NCBI RefSeq assembly: GCF_025273675.1
Contig: NZ_CP045809.1
Coordinates: forward strand, 2,418,001 to 2,482,000
Origin: Gordonia pseudamarae
Lineage (GTDB): Bacteria > Actinomycetota > Actinomycetes > Mycobacteriales > Mycobacteriaceae
Direction of reading: 5' to 3'
DNA length: 64,000 nucleotides
Each line of letters opens with the position of its first letter. Position 1 is the first letter of the stretch. Below, piece by piece: positions 18,442 through 28,900 of this stretch. Below the pieces are notes generated by a model, which saw only the letters and a program-made list of their open reading frames with translations, searched no databases and was not told the origin of the DNA. The position numbers and the translations under genes are program-made.

Positions 18442-18531
18442 GACCGCGCGGCCCCCTGCGTGTCAGGGTGAGTTGAGTCCAGCGGTTCAGAGCAAACCCG
18501 CCTGCAGGGCGAGATACGGATCAACCCCACG

Positions 18532-18966
18532 ATGACAATTTCCAGCCTGGCCGTGGCCGGGGACAATGCCTGCATGGATTCCTCGCATCCGCGTTCTGAC
18601 GGTCCGCGCCGACGCCGCACGTTCACCCCGGCGGACAAACTCGCCCACCTGGCCGCATATGAACAGGCCTGTGAGCGCGGCGAGGGCGGCGCCTACCTGC
18701 GTACCGAGGGCCTGTACTCGTCGCTGATCAGCGAATGGCGCAAACAACGCGACGCCGGTGTCCTCGACGGCAAACCCGCTGGGGTGAAGATCGGCAAGCT
18801 CACCGCCGAGCAGGTCGAGATCGCCCGACTCAAACGCGAACTCGACAGGACCGGCAAGCGGTTGGCCACCACCGAGGCGGCTCTGGAGATCATGGGAAAA
18901 GCGCACGCGCTCTTGGAACAGATCTCCGAGAGCGCGGACACCGACGAGCCGCGCAAGAAGCACTGA
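18532..18966 (+). CDS. IS3-family transposase OrfA
   Basis: 144 residues (start could be ATG 18574). RRTFTPADKLAHLAAYEQAC and SLISEWRKQRDAG form the helix-turn-helix of IS3 OrfA, followed by a leucine-zipper-like coiled coil (ARLKRELDRTGKRLATTEAAL). It binds the terminal repeats. Its stop overlaps the orfB start as TGATG, so orfB appears to be expressed by translational coupling and not by the -1 frameshift common in IS3. Confidence 0.9.
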   Translation: MTISSLAVAGDNACMDSSHPRSDGPRRRRTFTPADKLAHLAAYEQACERGEGGAYLRTEGLYSSLISEWRKQRDAGVLDGKPAGVKIGKLTAEQVEIARLKRELDRTGKRLATTEAALEIMGKAHALLEQISESADTDEPRKKH

Positions 18967-19970
18967 TGGCCACCCATCACGACCTGACCGAGGCCGGCGT
19001 GAGCACCCGGGCAGCCACCTCGCTGACGGCGGTGACGCGATCTACCGCCGCCCGCAGCAGGGCGCGCAGGCAGTGGCCGGCACCGGCCGCGAGGAAGGTG
19101 CCCGTGAACAAGCTCACCGACGCCGAACGCGCCCGCGTGTTGACGATGTTGAACTGTGACCGGTTCGTCGACCAGGCCCCGCTCGAGGTGTATGCGCAGC
19201 TGCTCGACGAGGGCATCTACCTGTGTTCGGTATCGACGATGTACCGGATCCTGCGGGAGAACAAACAGGTCACCGAGCGGCGCCGGCAGGCCCGACACCC
19301 CACCCGCACCTGCCCGGAGCTGGTCGCGACCGGGCCCCGGCAGGTCTATACCTGGGACATCACGAAGCTGCCCGGGCCGGTCAAGGGCGTCTACTACGAC
19401 GCCTACGTGATGGTCGACATCTACTCCCGCTACATTGTCGGCGCCCACGTACAAACCCGCGAATCAGCAGTACTCGCAGTGGAATTCATGACCGACGTCT
19501 TCAGGGTTCATGGCACACCAACGGTGGTGCACGCCGACCGGGGAACATCGATGACCAGCAAACCGGTCGCAGCGCTGCTCGCGGACCTCGAGGTGACCCG
19601 GTCACATTCGCGACCGAAGGTGTCCAACGACAACCCGTACTCCGAATCACTGTTCAAGACCCTCAAGTACGGGCCCACGTTCCCGCAAAGGTTCGGATCC
19701 ATCCACCACGCCCGGGACTTCCTCGACACGTTCGTGACCTGGTACAACCACGAACACCGGCACACCGGCATCGGCCTGCACACCCCGGCCGACGTCCACT
19801 TCGGCCTCGCCACCGACAAAGCAACGCAGCGAACTGGTGTGCTGACCGCGGCCCGTTTGGCCCACCCCGAACGATTCACGCCCGCAGACCCGACACCGAA
19901 GATCCTGAACCTGCCGGCCAGCGCCTGGATCAACAAGCCCGACACCACGACCGATCACGCCGCCGCGTAA
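18966..19970 (+). CDS. IS3-family transposase OrfB (DDE integrase)
   Basis: 334 residues. The rve-type integrase core is intact: TWDITKLPG (first Asp), VVHADRGTSM (second Asp) and NDNPYSESLFKTLKYG (Glu), with the IS3 signature TWYNHEHRHTGIG after it. The N-terminal ~110 residues include the usual HTH_21-like segment. It catalyses strand transfer with OrfA. No stop or frameshift is seen. Confidence 0.94.
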   Translation: MATHHDLTEAGVSTRAATSLTAVTRSTAARSRARRQWPAPAARKVPVNKLTDAERARVLTMLNCDRFVDQAPLEVYAQLLDEGIYLCSVSTMYRILRENKQVTERRRQARHPTRTCPELVATGPRQVYTWDITKLPGPVKGVYYDAYVMVDIYSRYIVGAHVQTRESAVLAVEFMTDVFRVHGTPTVVHADRGTSMTSKPVAALLADLEVTRSHSRPKVSNDNPYSESLFKTLKYGPTFPQRFGSIHHARDFLDTFVTWYNHEHRHTGIGLHTPADVHFGLATDKATQRTGVLTAARLAHPERFTPADPTPKILNLPASAWINKPDTTTDHAAA

Positions 19971-20030
19971 CACCCACTGGACTCAATCACCTTGACAAGT
20001 TCCGGCCCGGCACACTCTCCAAGGAGCACC

Positions 20031-20279
20031 ATGACTCAGATTGAGACTTCCCAGGCGCCGGACCCCACAGTCGACAGCCACGTGCGTGTCACCCTCGACG
20101 ACGGCCAGGTGGTCACCGGGGTGATCGTCGAGGACTTCGGTGAACTGATTCCCGCAGACGGCACGATCGAGGCACCCATCGACGCCGAGCTCGGCATCGC
20201 CCGCCTGCGCCGGTTCGTCATCACGACCGACCGCGGCGTGGTGTTCGGCGACGTCGACACCGTCGAGGTCATCGACTGA
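20031..20279 (+). CDS. Small acidic conserved protein
   Basis: 82 residues from ATG 20031, with AAGGAG at 20021-20026. Acidic and beta-rich: HVRVTLDDGQVVTGVIVEDF, RRFVITTDRGVVFGDVDTVE. The pattern suggests a small barrel such as an SH3-like or ribosome-associated fold, but I do not recognise a named family. The insertion sequence ends only 33 bases before the ATG, so its original promoter is displaced. Confidence 0.65.
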   Translation: MTQIETSQAPDPTVDSHVRVTLDDGQVVTGVIVEDFGELIPADGTIEAPIDAELGIARLRRFVITTDRGVVFGDVDTVEVID

Positions 20280-20486
20280 GGCGATACCGGGAACTTTCCG
20301 GGCTGCACGGTCGTTGACCTGATCGGGCGGTGTCCGGTGCCTTTGCGCAACACCACGCCCGCATATCGGTGCGCGTCCCGTTTTGCGGTGCGCGTTCGGT
20401 GCGCGCGATGCGCGTATCATTGTCGGGGAATCTGAGCCCGGGGCCTGTTCGTGCCCGGGGTTTGTGAGCAGTGAGAGGAACACCAT
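20280..20486 (+). promoter_or_regulatory. rbpA upstream region with GGTGCGCG repeats
   Basis: CGGTGCGCGT occurs at 20368-20377 and 20387-20396, and CGGTGCGCGC at 20398-20407. A possible -10 is TATCAT at 20415-20420. A CCCGGGG-rich leader precedes GAGAGGA and the ATG. These direct repeats may bind a regulator of rbpA. Confidence 0.35.
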
Positions 20487-20831
20487 ATGGCTGATCGAGT
20501 ACTTCGCGGTAGCCGCCTCGGTGCGGTGAGCTACGAGACCGATCGCGACCACGATCTTGCGCCGCGGCGGATTGTGCAGTACCGCACCGACAACGGCGAG
20601 ATCTTCGACGTCCCCTTCGCCGACGATGCCGAGGTGCCGTCCAAGTGGCCCTGCAAGAACGGAATGGAAGGCACCATCCTCGAGGGCGCCGAGCCCGACG
20701 AGAAGAAGGTCAAGCCGCCGCGCACCCACTGGGACATGCTCCTGGAGCGTCGCTCCGAAGAAGACCTGCAGGTGCTGCTCAACGAGCGTCTGGAACTGCT
20801 CAAGCAGCGCCGCCGAGGCGTGCTGAGCTGA
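20487..20831 (+). CDS. rbpA: RNA polymerase-binding protein RbpA
   Basis: 114 residues, the normal length. MADRVLRGSRLGAVSYETD is the N-terminal tail, VQYRTDNGEIFDVPFADDAE and PSKWPCKNG form the beta core with its Cys region, and THWDMLLERRSEEDLQVLL is the sigma-interaction domain. RbpA binds RNA polymerase and group-1 sigma factors and stabilises open promoter complexes. It is restricted to actinobacteria. It is next to ppm1, as in M. tuberculosis (Rv2050/Rv2051c). Confidence 0.97.
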   Translation: MADRVLRGSRLGAVSYETDRDHDLAPRRIVQYRTDNGEIFDVPFADDAEVPSKWPCKNGMEGTILEGAEPDEKKVKPPRTHWDMLLERRSEEDLQVLLNERLELLKQRRRGVLS

Positions 20832-20901
20832 CATACGCGGCGGTCCGGGCGCACTCGGCACGATCCCGGGTACCGCTCGACCGCAACCATCCCGAGCCGA
20901 G

Positions 20902-20936
20902 AATGCCGGTGACCATCGTGGTCACCGGCATTTTTT
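20902..20936 (+). terminator. Intrinsic terminator of rbpA
   Basis: AATGCCGGTGACCA (20902-20915), loop TCG, TGGTCACCGGCATT (20919-20932), then a run of T to 20936: a perfect 14-bp stem, the strongest terminator in the window. Confidence 0.92.
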
Positions 20937-20992
20937 GTCGTTTCCGAACCGAGTACCGCCTGGTGGAGGTCGGCTCCCCCGGCGGCACGCCA

Positions 20993-21814
20993 TCACCCGC
21001 GCCCGCGCAACTTGGCCAGACGGCTGGCCGCGCCCCAGCGCGCCACCATCAGGAACGCCTCGGTCATCACCCCGCCGTCCATCTTCGACTCGCCCACCTC
21101 ACGTTCGGTGAAGGTGATGGGTACCTCCCGGACATCGAAGTCGGCCTGCACCGTGCGCCAGGCCAGGTCGATCTGAAAGCAGTAGCCGGCGGATTCGACC
21201 GTGTCGAGGCTGATCCGGTCGAGCACCTCGCGGCGATAGGCGCGAAAGCCCGCCGTGATGTCGTGGATGTGCGCGCCGAGCGCGAGCCGTGCGTATGTGT
21301 TCGCCCCGCGCGAGAGCCATTCGCGTCGTTTGGGCCAGTTCACCAGACGGCCACCCGGCACATATCGGGACCCGATCACCAGGTCGGCCCCGGAATTGAT
21401 GGCCACCAACAGCGACCCGAGCTGCTCGGGCGCGTGTGATCCGTCCGCGTCCATTTCGATGATGACCGCGTATGTGCGTGCCAGGCCCCATTCGAATCCG
21501 GCCAGATAGGCCTTGCCGAGGCCGTCCTTGGCCGTCCGGTGCAGCACGTGCATCCGTGCGTCGGTGTCGTCGGCCGCGAGGCGATCGGCAAGCTGTCCGG
21601 TGCCGTCCGGACTCGAATCGTCGACAACCAGGACATGGATCCCCGGCAGTGACTCGTTGAGCCGGCCGATGATGCCCGGCAGGTTGTCGCGTTCGTTGTA
21701 AGTCGGGATGACCACCAGGGCGCCCGTGCCGTCAGCGGCAACCACCTCCGAACGCCGGCCGCCCGTGTCGGGGCGGTGGCCGGCGCCTGCGGTTGCGCTA
21801 TCTGGCGATTCCAT
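20993..21814 (-). CDS. ppm1: Polyprenol-phosphate mannosyltransferase
   Basis: 273 residues from ATG 21814 with GAGGAG upstream. A GT2-fold catalytic domain: [33 protein letters not shown] (the D-D acceptor of UDP/GDP-sugar enzymes), [16 protein letters not shown] (DAD metal motif) and [14 protein letters not shown]. It transfers mannose from GDP-mannose to polyprenyl phosphate, supplying LM/LAM and mannosylated proteins. Its start overlaps the lnt stop by 17 bases. In M. tuberculosis both are one protein (Rv2051c); here they are separate, as in M. smegmatis. Confidence 0.95.
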   Translation of the reverse strand: MESPDSATAGAGHRPDTGGRRSEVVAADGTGALVVIPTYNERDNLPGIIGRLNESLPGIHVLVVDDSSPDGTGQLADRLAADDTDARMHVLHRTAKDGLGKAYLAGFEWGLARTYAVIIEMDADGSHAPEQLGSLLVAINSGADLVIGSRYVPGGRLVNWPKRREWLSRGANTYARLALGAHIHDITAGFRAYRREVLDRISLDTVESAGYCFQIDLAWRTVQADFDVREVPITFTEREVGESKMDGGVMTEAFLMVARWGAASRLAKLRGRG

Positions 21815-23549
21815 CGATCTCCTCGGGAGTGGGGTCGGCCCCGTCATCACGGCGGCGTCCGGTGCCCATCGTTCGGATGGGAAACCTTGCCGAAAATCTA
21901 GTATGTCCGGCGATCGCAAACAAAAATGCCGCAACCGCAATTACGATAGCGACCGTCTGGGGCAGTGACCCGAGTCTGGTCGCGATGGTGGTGTCCGACC
22001 GCAAGGCCAGGTGTGAGGTGAGGGTTTGCGGGGTGAAGAACTCGGACTCGGATTCGATCATGCCGTCGGCGCCGATGATCGCGCTCACGCCGCTGGTGGC
22101 CGCCACCACCACCGACCGCCCGTGCTCCACGGCCCGTACCTGAGACATCGCCAACTGTTGGTAGGTCATGTTGGTGCGGCCGAAGGTGGCGTTGTTGGTG
22201 GGGACGAACAGGAACTCGGCACCGTCGTCGACGGCCTGACGCGCCGACCTGTCGAAGGCGATCTCCCAGCAGGTGGAGATACCGACGCGAACGGATCGGG
22301 TACGGGTGGGCACGTCGACGGTCGCCGGACCGGTACCGGCGCGGAAATTGCCGGCCATGTCGGCGTACGAGGAGAACATCCGGAAAAACGACCGCCACGG
22401 CAGGTATTCACCGAAAGGCTGGATGATGTGTTTGTCGTAGCGGTCCACCGGGCCCCGCTCCTGATCCCACACCAGCACCGTGTTGGTGGGCCGGCTGTCG
22501 GGGTCGCGGATGAGGGTGCCCACCAGGATCGGGGCGTCCACGGCCTGCGATGCCGCGGTGATCTCGTCGGCTGCGTCAGCGTTGGTCAGTGGGGAGATGT
22601 CGGAGGCGTTTTCCGGCCACAGCACCAGGTCCGGGGCCGCGGCGGTGCCGGCGTAGACCTCGGCGGCGTACCGCTGCGTCTGGTTCACATGATTGTCGAG
22701 CACTGCCCGGCGCTGGGCGTTGAAGTCCAAGCCCAGCCTGGGCACGTTGCCCTGGATCGCCGCGACGTTCACGGTCGAGGACGAGACGGTGCGGTCGACG
22801 GTGTCGGGGGTGACCAGGATCGCCGACAGCGGGCCGGCAAGGGTGAGGACGGCGGCCACCGCGGCCCGGGTCACGGTGTCCGAACGGCGTCCCTCCGGCC
22901 GGTCGCCGGTATCGGCCGACGACATGTCCGTGCGACCACGTCCGCGCACAGATTCGGTGATGATCAGCAGGCACCACGCCCCGGCCGACCCGAACAGTGC
23001 CACCGCGGCGGACAGGCCCGGGGCGCCGAGGATCGACGCCAACGGCAGCAGCGGGCCGTCGACCTGACTGAACGCGGTTCGTCCCCACGGAAAGCCGCCG
23101 AACGGGAATGCCGAGCGTACCGCCTCGACCAGGACCCATGCGAGGCTGAACCAGACCGGCGCCACCGGCAACCGCATCGTCACCGTCGCGATCACCCCGA
23201 ACAACGCCAGATATCCGGCCATCACGGTGGCCAGTGCGAGCCACGGCAGCGGACCGACGTATTCACCGATCCAGGGCAGCAGCGGTACGAAGAAGCCGAG
23301 ACCGAACGCGAATCCCAGCCATGCCCCGGTCCGTGCGCGTGGACCACCGACCACGAGCAGGGCGTACAGCGCGCCGAGCGAGATCACGGCCAGATACCAG
23401 GAGGCGTGCGGGGGGAACGCGAAGTACATGCCGACGCCGGCGAGCACGGCGAGCACCGTGCGCACCGCCCAGATCCGGCGATCGGCCGGGGACCACCGCC
23501 CAAACCGTTCCAACGGCCGGCGGAGGGCGGCCGGGACCGGGCCGCTCAA
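21798..23549 (-). CDS. lnt: Apolipoprotein N-acyltransferase
   Basis: 583 residues from TTG 23549, chosen because it overlaps the upstream stop as TTGA and follows GGAGG by 7 bases. The N-terminal half has ~6 membrane segments ([12 protein letters not shown] and following). The C-terminal nitrilase domain has the Glu, Lys and Cys triad: [10 protein letters not shown] (Glu), [14 protein letters not shown] (Lys) and [10 protein letters not shown] (Cys). It N-acylates the diacylglyceryl-Cys of lipoproteins. Co-transcribed with ppm1. Confidence 0.92.
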   Translation of the reverse strand: MSGPVPAALRRPLERFGRWSPADRRIWAVRTVLAVLAGVGMYFAFPPHASWYLAVISLGALYALLVVGGPRARTGAWLGFAFGLGFFVPLLPWIGEYVGPLPWLALATVMAGYLALFGVIATVTMRLPVAPVWFSLAWVLVEAVRSAFPFGGFPWGRTAFSQVDGPLLPLASILGAPGLSAAVALFGSAGAWCLLIITESVRGRGRTDMSSADTGDRPEGRRSDTVTRAAVAAVLTLAGPLSAILVTPDTVDRTVSSSTVNVAAIQGNVPRLGLDFNAQRRAVLDNHVNQTQRYAAEVYAGTAAAPDLVLWPENASDISPLTNADAADEITAASQAVDAPILVGTLIRDPDSRPTNTVLVWDQERGPVDRYDKHIIQPFGEYLPWRSFFRMFSSYADMAGNFRAGTGPATVDVPTRTRSVRVGISTCWEIAFDRSARQAVDDGAEFLFVPTNNATFGRTNMTYQQLAMSQVRAVEHGRSVVVAATSGVSAIIGADGMIESESEFFTPQTLTSHLALRSDTTIATRLGSLPQTVAIVIAVAAFLFAIAGHTRFSARFPIRTMGTGRRRDDGADPTPEEIDGIAR

Positions 23550-25174
23550 CCGGCCGCCTCCGCCGAGTACACCGGTGCCCCGTCGCGGAAGGTCTGCACG
23601 CAGCGCGGCAGCGCGGCCTCCGGCGATACGTCGGGCAGTGCGGGGACCCGCGCCCGCGGATCGGTGGACCAACGCTGCACACCCGCGTGGGAGCCGACGA
23701 CCACCAGTTCGTCGGCCTCCCAGACCGCGAAGTGGGCGGGTGCGCCGGGGGCGAGTGTGCCGGTGAGTCCGTCGTTGACGCCTCCGGCCCGCCAGCCTCC
23801 GCGGGTGGCGGCGGCGAACGCGGCCCGCGCCGAGATCGCGTTGCGGGGCTGATGGTGATGGACGGCCGCCCTGACGGTGGCCCACGGGTCGATGCCGGTG
23901 ACCGGTGTGTCGGAGGAGAACGCGAGTGCCACGCCGGCCTTGGCGAGGCCGCCGAAGTCGTTGAGCCCCGCGGCCCGATCGACACCGAGACGCTGCTCGT
24001 ACAGCCGGCCGGGTCCGCCCCAGGCCGCGTCGAACTGTGGTTGCATGCTCGCGACCACTCCGCAGCGCGCGAGGATCTCCATGTCGGGGGCGGAGACCAT
24101 CTCGGCGTGTTCGAGACGGTGGGCGCAGCGCGCGGTCGCGGGTGTGCCCAGTTCGGCGGCCACCTCGGCGAAGGCCCCGGCGACCGATGCCGCGGCGGCG
24201 TCCCCGATGACATGGAAGCCGGCCTGGATGCCTGCCACGGTGCAGGCCGCGATGTGCCGGCCGATGGTGTCGTGATCGAGGTAGGCGATACCGGTGGTGT
24301 CCGGGGCGTCGGTGTAGGGCCGCGACAGCCATGCGGTGTGCGATCCGAGGGCGCCGTCGACGAACAGGTCGCCGCCGAGCGCGTCGGCGTTGAGCGTGCC
24401 CAGGAGCGCGCGGGCCTCGTCGGCGGCGGCGACCGCCTGCCCCCAATACCTGCGGACCGCCACCGGATGGTCGAGGTCGGCGATCGCGAGGAAGTCGGCG
24501 GTGCCGCTGATATCGGGGCCGCCGTTCTCGTGGACGGCGACCACCCCGACCGATGCCGCATGATCGAGCGCCCGCAGCTGGGCGCGGCGGCGCTGGTCGG
24601 CGTTCAGCAGACCGCGTGCCGCACCGCGCACCAGGTGGTGGGCTTCGGCCACGAGCGGTTCGGCCGGATGGAATCCGCCGGCATCGGCCAGCCCCGGAAT
24701 CCGGGCGCGCAGTGCCGACGAGGCGAGCGCCGAATGTTCATCGACCCTGGCCAGGTATACGGGCCGATCGCCGACGACCGCGTCGATCTCGGCCGTGGTG
24801 GGACATCGTCCCTCACCGGCGACCGAGTCGTCCCACGCCGAGTCGTCCCAGCCGGTTCCCCAGATCAGGTCGCCGGGCGCGGACGCGGTATGGGCGGCGG
24901 CCAGCAGGGCAAGGCAGTCGCTGCGGCCCGCCGCCGACGTCAGGGTGAGCCCGGTCAGCGCCAGGCCCGTGGAGGTCAGGTGCACATGTGAGTCGACGAA
25001 CGCCGGTGCCACGAATCTGCCGTCCAGGCCGATGATCCGTGCCCCCGGATGCAGCGCACGACCGACGTCGTCGCTGCCCACCCACACGACGATGCCGTCG
25101 GTGACGGCGAGTGCGGTCGCGTCGGGTGCTGCCGGTGAATACACCGCGCCACCCACATACAAATCTGTAGCCAC
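23546..25174 (-). CDS. Amidohydrolase family protein (YtcJ-like)
   Basis: 542 residues. FVAPAFVDSHVHLTSTG carries the HxH metal motif, HVIGDAAAASV and HRLEHAEMVSA contribute further His ligands, and AFSSDTPVTGIDPWATV holds the catalytic Asp. The overall form is the YtcJ/exoenzyme-regulatory amidohydrolase_3 family. It hydrolyses an amide or related bond in an unknown substrate. Its stop overlaps the lnt start. Whether it participates in envelope metabolism is not clear. Confidence 0.88.
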   Translation of the reverse strand: MATDLYVGGAVYSPAAPDATALAVTDGIVVWVGSDDVGRALHPGARIIGLDGRFVAPAFVDSHVHLTSTGLALTGLTLTSAAGRSDCLALLAAAHTASAPGDLIWGTGWDDSAWDDSVAGEGRCPTTAEIDAVVGDRPVYLARVDEHSALASSALRARIPGLADAGGFHPAEPLVAEAHHLVRGAARGLLNADQRRRAQLRALDHAASVGVVAVHENGGPDISGTADFLAIADLDHPVAVRRYWGQAVAAADEARALLGTLNADALGGDLFVDGALGSHTAWLSRPYTDAPDTTGIAYLDHDTIGRHIAACTVAGIQAGFHVIGDAAAASVAGAFAEVAAELGTPATARCAHRLEHAEMVSAPDMEILARCGVVASMQPQFDAAWGGPGRLYEQRLGVDRAAGLNDFGGLAKAGVALAFSSDTPVTGIDPWATVRAAVHHHQPRNAISARAAFAAATRGGWRAGGVNDGLTGTLAPGAPAHFAVWEADELVVVGSHAGVQRWSTDPRARVPALPDVSPEAALPRCVQTFRDGAPVYSAEAAG

Positions 25175-25269
25175 GATCGTTCAGTCTGCCCGACCGCTGT
25201 CGAGGGGGCCATTTGCCCTGGCGGGCATCGACGGGCCGGGACGTCGGGACTGCCGCGACAGGCCGTCGA

Positions 25270-25800
25270 TCACACCCCGCCGCGCGGCAGGCCCGTGGCC
25301 CCGTTCTGGTGCCGGTGCCCGGTTGCCGGCTCGTCGGTGTACACCACGTCCCCGTCGAGCACGACACCGTCGATCACCTGGCCGCCGCGGGTGCCGTCGG
25401 CGGCGAAGAACCCCACCGAGTACAGCCCCAACCGGTCCATGGTGGCGGCAAAGCGCCGGGTGCCGTAGGCGGTGACCGCGGGCCGGGCCGCCTTGCGTAC
25501 GGGCGGGGCCAGCAGGATCATGCCGAGCACCGTCGATACCACACCGGGCACCACAAGCAGCGCCGCGGCCAGGGCCGTCAGACCGGTGTCGGCCATCGCG
25601 GGCAGCGGATCGACCTCGTTGCGGGATGCGCGCCGCAGCTCGCCGACGAGCTTTCGGCCGTGGCCGCGCAACACGACCAGACCGAGGGTGAACACGGTCA
25701 GGCCGATCACCACGGCCCAACCGAATCCGAGCAGGCCGATCGCCAGAGCGAAGGCGCCGATCTCCACTGCCGCATATCCGAGTACTATCGCAAGACGCAT
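25270..25800 (-). CDS. fxsA: FxsA family membrane protein
   Basis: 176 residues from ATG 25800, with GAGAGGA upstream. Two N-terminal transmembrane segments (LAIVLGYAAVEIGAFALAI and WAVVIGLTVFTLGLVVL), then GLTALAAALLVVPGVVSTVL and PPVRKAARPAV, which is the FxsA core. In E. coli FxsA affects phage F exclusion; in mycobacteria its role is unknown. The same position relative to lnt/ppm1 is seen in M. tuberculosis. Confidence 0.85.
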   Translation of the reverse strand: MRLAIVLGYAAVEIGAFALAIGLLGFGWAVVIGLTVFTLGLVVLRGHGRKLVGELRRASRNEVDPLPAMADTGLTALAAALLVVPGVVSTVLGMILLAPPVRKAARPAVTAYGTRRFAATMDRLGLYSVGFFAADGTRGGQVIDGVVLDGDVVYTDEPATGHRHQNGATGLPRGGV

Positions 25801-25943
25801 GAGACTGGACCCGTCCTCTCCGTGGGTGCTGTTCGGTCGGTCCGGATGCACCCCGTCGAACCGTTCAACGTGTGAGGTTCCGGTTTTTCTCCCGGGCCGC
25901 CGGTGAGGTCGGTCGCGGCCCCGCCGCCACTGCGCGGTGGCGG

Positions 25944-28900
25944 CTATTGCGCGGTGTCGCGTCCTTCGATGTCGCCCTCGGCCTGGACGTAGATGCGCCG
26001 CAGTTCGGCCAGCATATCGGCGGGCGGCTCATGCCACATCTCCCGCTGCGCCGCCTCCAGCAGACGTTCGGCGATACCGTGCAGCGCCCATGGATTGGAC
26101 TGGCGCATGAACTCCTGGTTGGCCGCGTCGAGCACGTACGACTCGGTGAGCTTCTCGTACATCCAGTCGGCGACGACATCGGTGGTGGCGTCGTAGCCGA
26201 ACAGGTAGTCGACGGTGGCGGCCATCTCGAACGCACCTTTGTAGCCGTGCCGCTGCATCGCCGCGATCCAGCGCGGGTTGACCACCCGGGCCCGGAACAC
26301 CCTGCTGGTCTCCTCGGAGAGGGTGCGGGTGCGCACGGCGTCGGGGCGGGTGGAGTCACCGATGTAGGCCTCGGGATCCTTGCCGGTGAGCGCGCGGACC
26401 GTGGCGACCATACCGCCGTGGAACTGGAAGTAGTCGTCGGAGTCGGCGATATCGTGTTCGCGGGTGTCGGTGTTCTTGGCGGCCACCGCGATCCGGCGAT
26501 AGGCCGCGCGCATGTCGTCGACGGCGGGCACACCGTCCAGGTCACGGCCGTAGGCGTAGCCACCCCACTCGGTGTAGACGCGGGCCAGGTCCTCGTCGCT
26601 GCGCCACTGACGGGAGTCGATGAGCTGAAGCAGACCGGCGCCGTAGGTGCCGGGTTTGGACCCGAACACCCGTGTCGATGCCCGCCGGCGGTCGCCGTGT
26701 TCGGTGAGCGAGGCCCGCACGTGAGCGGCGACGAAGTTCTGCTCGTCGGGTTCGTCGGCGCCCGCGGCGAGGGTGACGGCGTCGTCGAGCATGGCGACCA
26801 CGTGCGGGAACGCGTCGCGGAAGAAGCCGGAGATGCGGACGGTGACGTCGATGCGTGGCCGGCCGAGCTCCTGCGGGTCGATCAGTTCCAGGCTCGATAC
26901 TCGCCGGGACATCTCGTCCCACACCGGCATCACCCCGAGCAGCGCCAGCACCTCGGCGATGTCGTCGCCGGAGGTTCGCATCGCGCTGGTCCCCCACACC
27001 GACAGACCCACCGACCGCGGGTACTCGCCGTGGTCGGCGAGGTAGCGCTCGAGCAGCGAGTCGGCCATCGCCCGGCCCGTCTCCCAGGCCAGCCGCGACG
27101 GCACCGCCTTGGGGTCCACGGAATAGAAGTTGCGGCCCGTCGGCAGCACATTGATCAGGCCGCGCAGCGGGGAGCCGCTCGGCCCGGCCGGGATGAAACC
27201 ACCGTCGAGGGCGTGTAGTACCCGGTCGATCTCGACGGAGGTCTGCCGCAGCCGGGGCACCACCTCGGTGGCGGCGAAGGTGAGGATGTCGGCGACGGCT
27301 TCCGGATGGCCGTGCGCCGCCTCGGCCACCGCTTCGGCCGACCAGTCCCTCGTGGCGCAGGCGGTGACCAGGCCGCGGGCGATGCTCTCGAACTCGTCGA
27401 CGTCGGCGCGGGCGGCGGACCCGTCCTCGGTGAGGCCGAGCGCCTCGCGCAGGCCGGGCAGCGCCGAGGTGCCGCCCCACAACTGGCGGGCACGCAGCAT
27501 CGCCAGCACCAGGTCGGTTTCGGTGTCGGCATCGGGTGCCTGCCCGAGCACGTGCAGGCCGTCGCGGATCTGGACGTCCTTGATCTCGCACAGCCATCCG
27601 TCCACATGCAGCAGCATGTCGTCGAAGACCTCTTCGTCGGGCCGTTCGGCCAGGCCCAGGTCGTGGTCCATCTTGGCGGCGGTGAGCAGCGTCCAGATCT
27701 GCTGGCGGATCGCGGGCAGCTTGGCCGGGTCGAGCGTGGAGACGTTGGAGTGTTCGTCCAGGAGCTGCTCGAGGCGGGCGATGTCGCCGTATGATTCGGC
27801 GCGCGCCATCGGTGGGATCAGGTGATCGACCAGGACGGCGTGGGCGCGGCGTTTGGCCTGGGTGCCCTCACCGGGGTCGTTGACCAGGAACGGGTAGATC
27901 AGGGGCAGATCACCGAGTGCGGCGTCGGTGCCGCAGTCCGACGACATTCCGAGGGTTTTGCCCGGCAGCCATTCGAGGTTGCCGTGCTTGCCCACATGGA
28001 CGATGGCGTCAGCACCGAAACCCTTGTCGCCGAAGTTGTCTCCGCTGAATCCGGCGACCCACCGGTATACGGCGAGGTAGTGGTGCGAGGGCGGCAGATC
28101 GGGGTCGTGGTAGATGGCGACCGGGTTCTCGCCGAAACCGCGCGGCGGCTGCACCAGGATCGCGATGTTTCCGAATGTCATTGCGGCAACGACGATATCG
28201 CCGTCTGGGTTGACCGATCGGTCTACGAACAGCTCACCCGGCGCAGGTCCCCAATGCTTCTCGACGTTCTCGCGCAGTGGGGCGGGCAGAGTGGCGAACC
28301 AGTCGCGGTAGTCGGCGGCGGAGACCCGAATCGGGTTGGCGGCCAGTGCTTCCTCGGTGAGCCAGTCCGAATCCTGTCCGCCTTTGTCGATGATCGCGTG
28401 GATCAGCGCGTCCGAGTCGTCGTCGGCCAGGCCCGGTATCTGGCCCTCGGCGCCGATGTCGTAGCCCGACTCCCCCATCGCCGAGAGCAGCCGCAGCAGA
28501 CTGCGCGGGGTGTCCAGGCCCACGGCGTTGCCGATGCGGGCGTGTTTGGTGGGGTATGCCGACAGCATGATCGCCACCTTGCGGTCGGCGGCGGTGGTCT
28601 TGCGCAGCCGGGCATGGGCCGTGGCGATCCCGGCGACGCGGGCACAGCGTTCGTGGTCGGGCTGGTACCAGGGCAGGCCGTTCTCGTCGAACTCCTTGAA
28701 CGAGAACGGGACGGTGATGATGCGGCCGTCGAATTCGGGTACCGCCACCTGGGTGGCCACATCCAGCGGCGACAGGCCGTCGTCGCCGGCGGCCCAGTCC
28801 TCGCGTGAACCGGTCAGGCACAGGCCCTGCAGGATCGGGATGTCGAGGGCGGCGAGCCGTTCGATGTTCCATGACTCGTCGTCGCCGCCGGCCGACACTG

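Larger units (their letters stand above)
18461..19997 (+). mobile_element. IS3-family insertion sequence, complete
   Basis: About 1.54 kb bounded by imperfect terminal inverted repeats. The left end TGTCAGGGTGAGTTGAGTCC (18461-18480) pairs with GGACTCAATCACCTTGACA (19979-19997); ends are TG...CA. It carries orfA and orfB for the transposase. No clear 3-5 bp target duplication is visible (GCG left, AGT right), so one end may have been rearranged or the duplication has decayed. Both frames are open and the element may be active. Confidence 0.9.

Noticed and set aside
18957..18975. Programmed frameshift in the IS3 transposase
   Set aside because: No A-run slippery heptamer; a TGATG overlap is present.
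22026..23852. Long open plus-strand frame opposite lnt and the amidohydrolase
   Set aside because: Composition is typical of a reversed coding strand and lnt has intact catalytic motifs.
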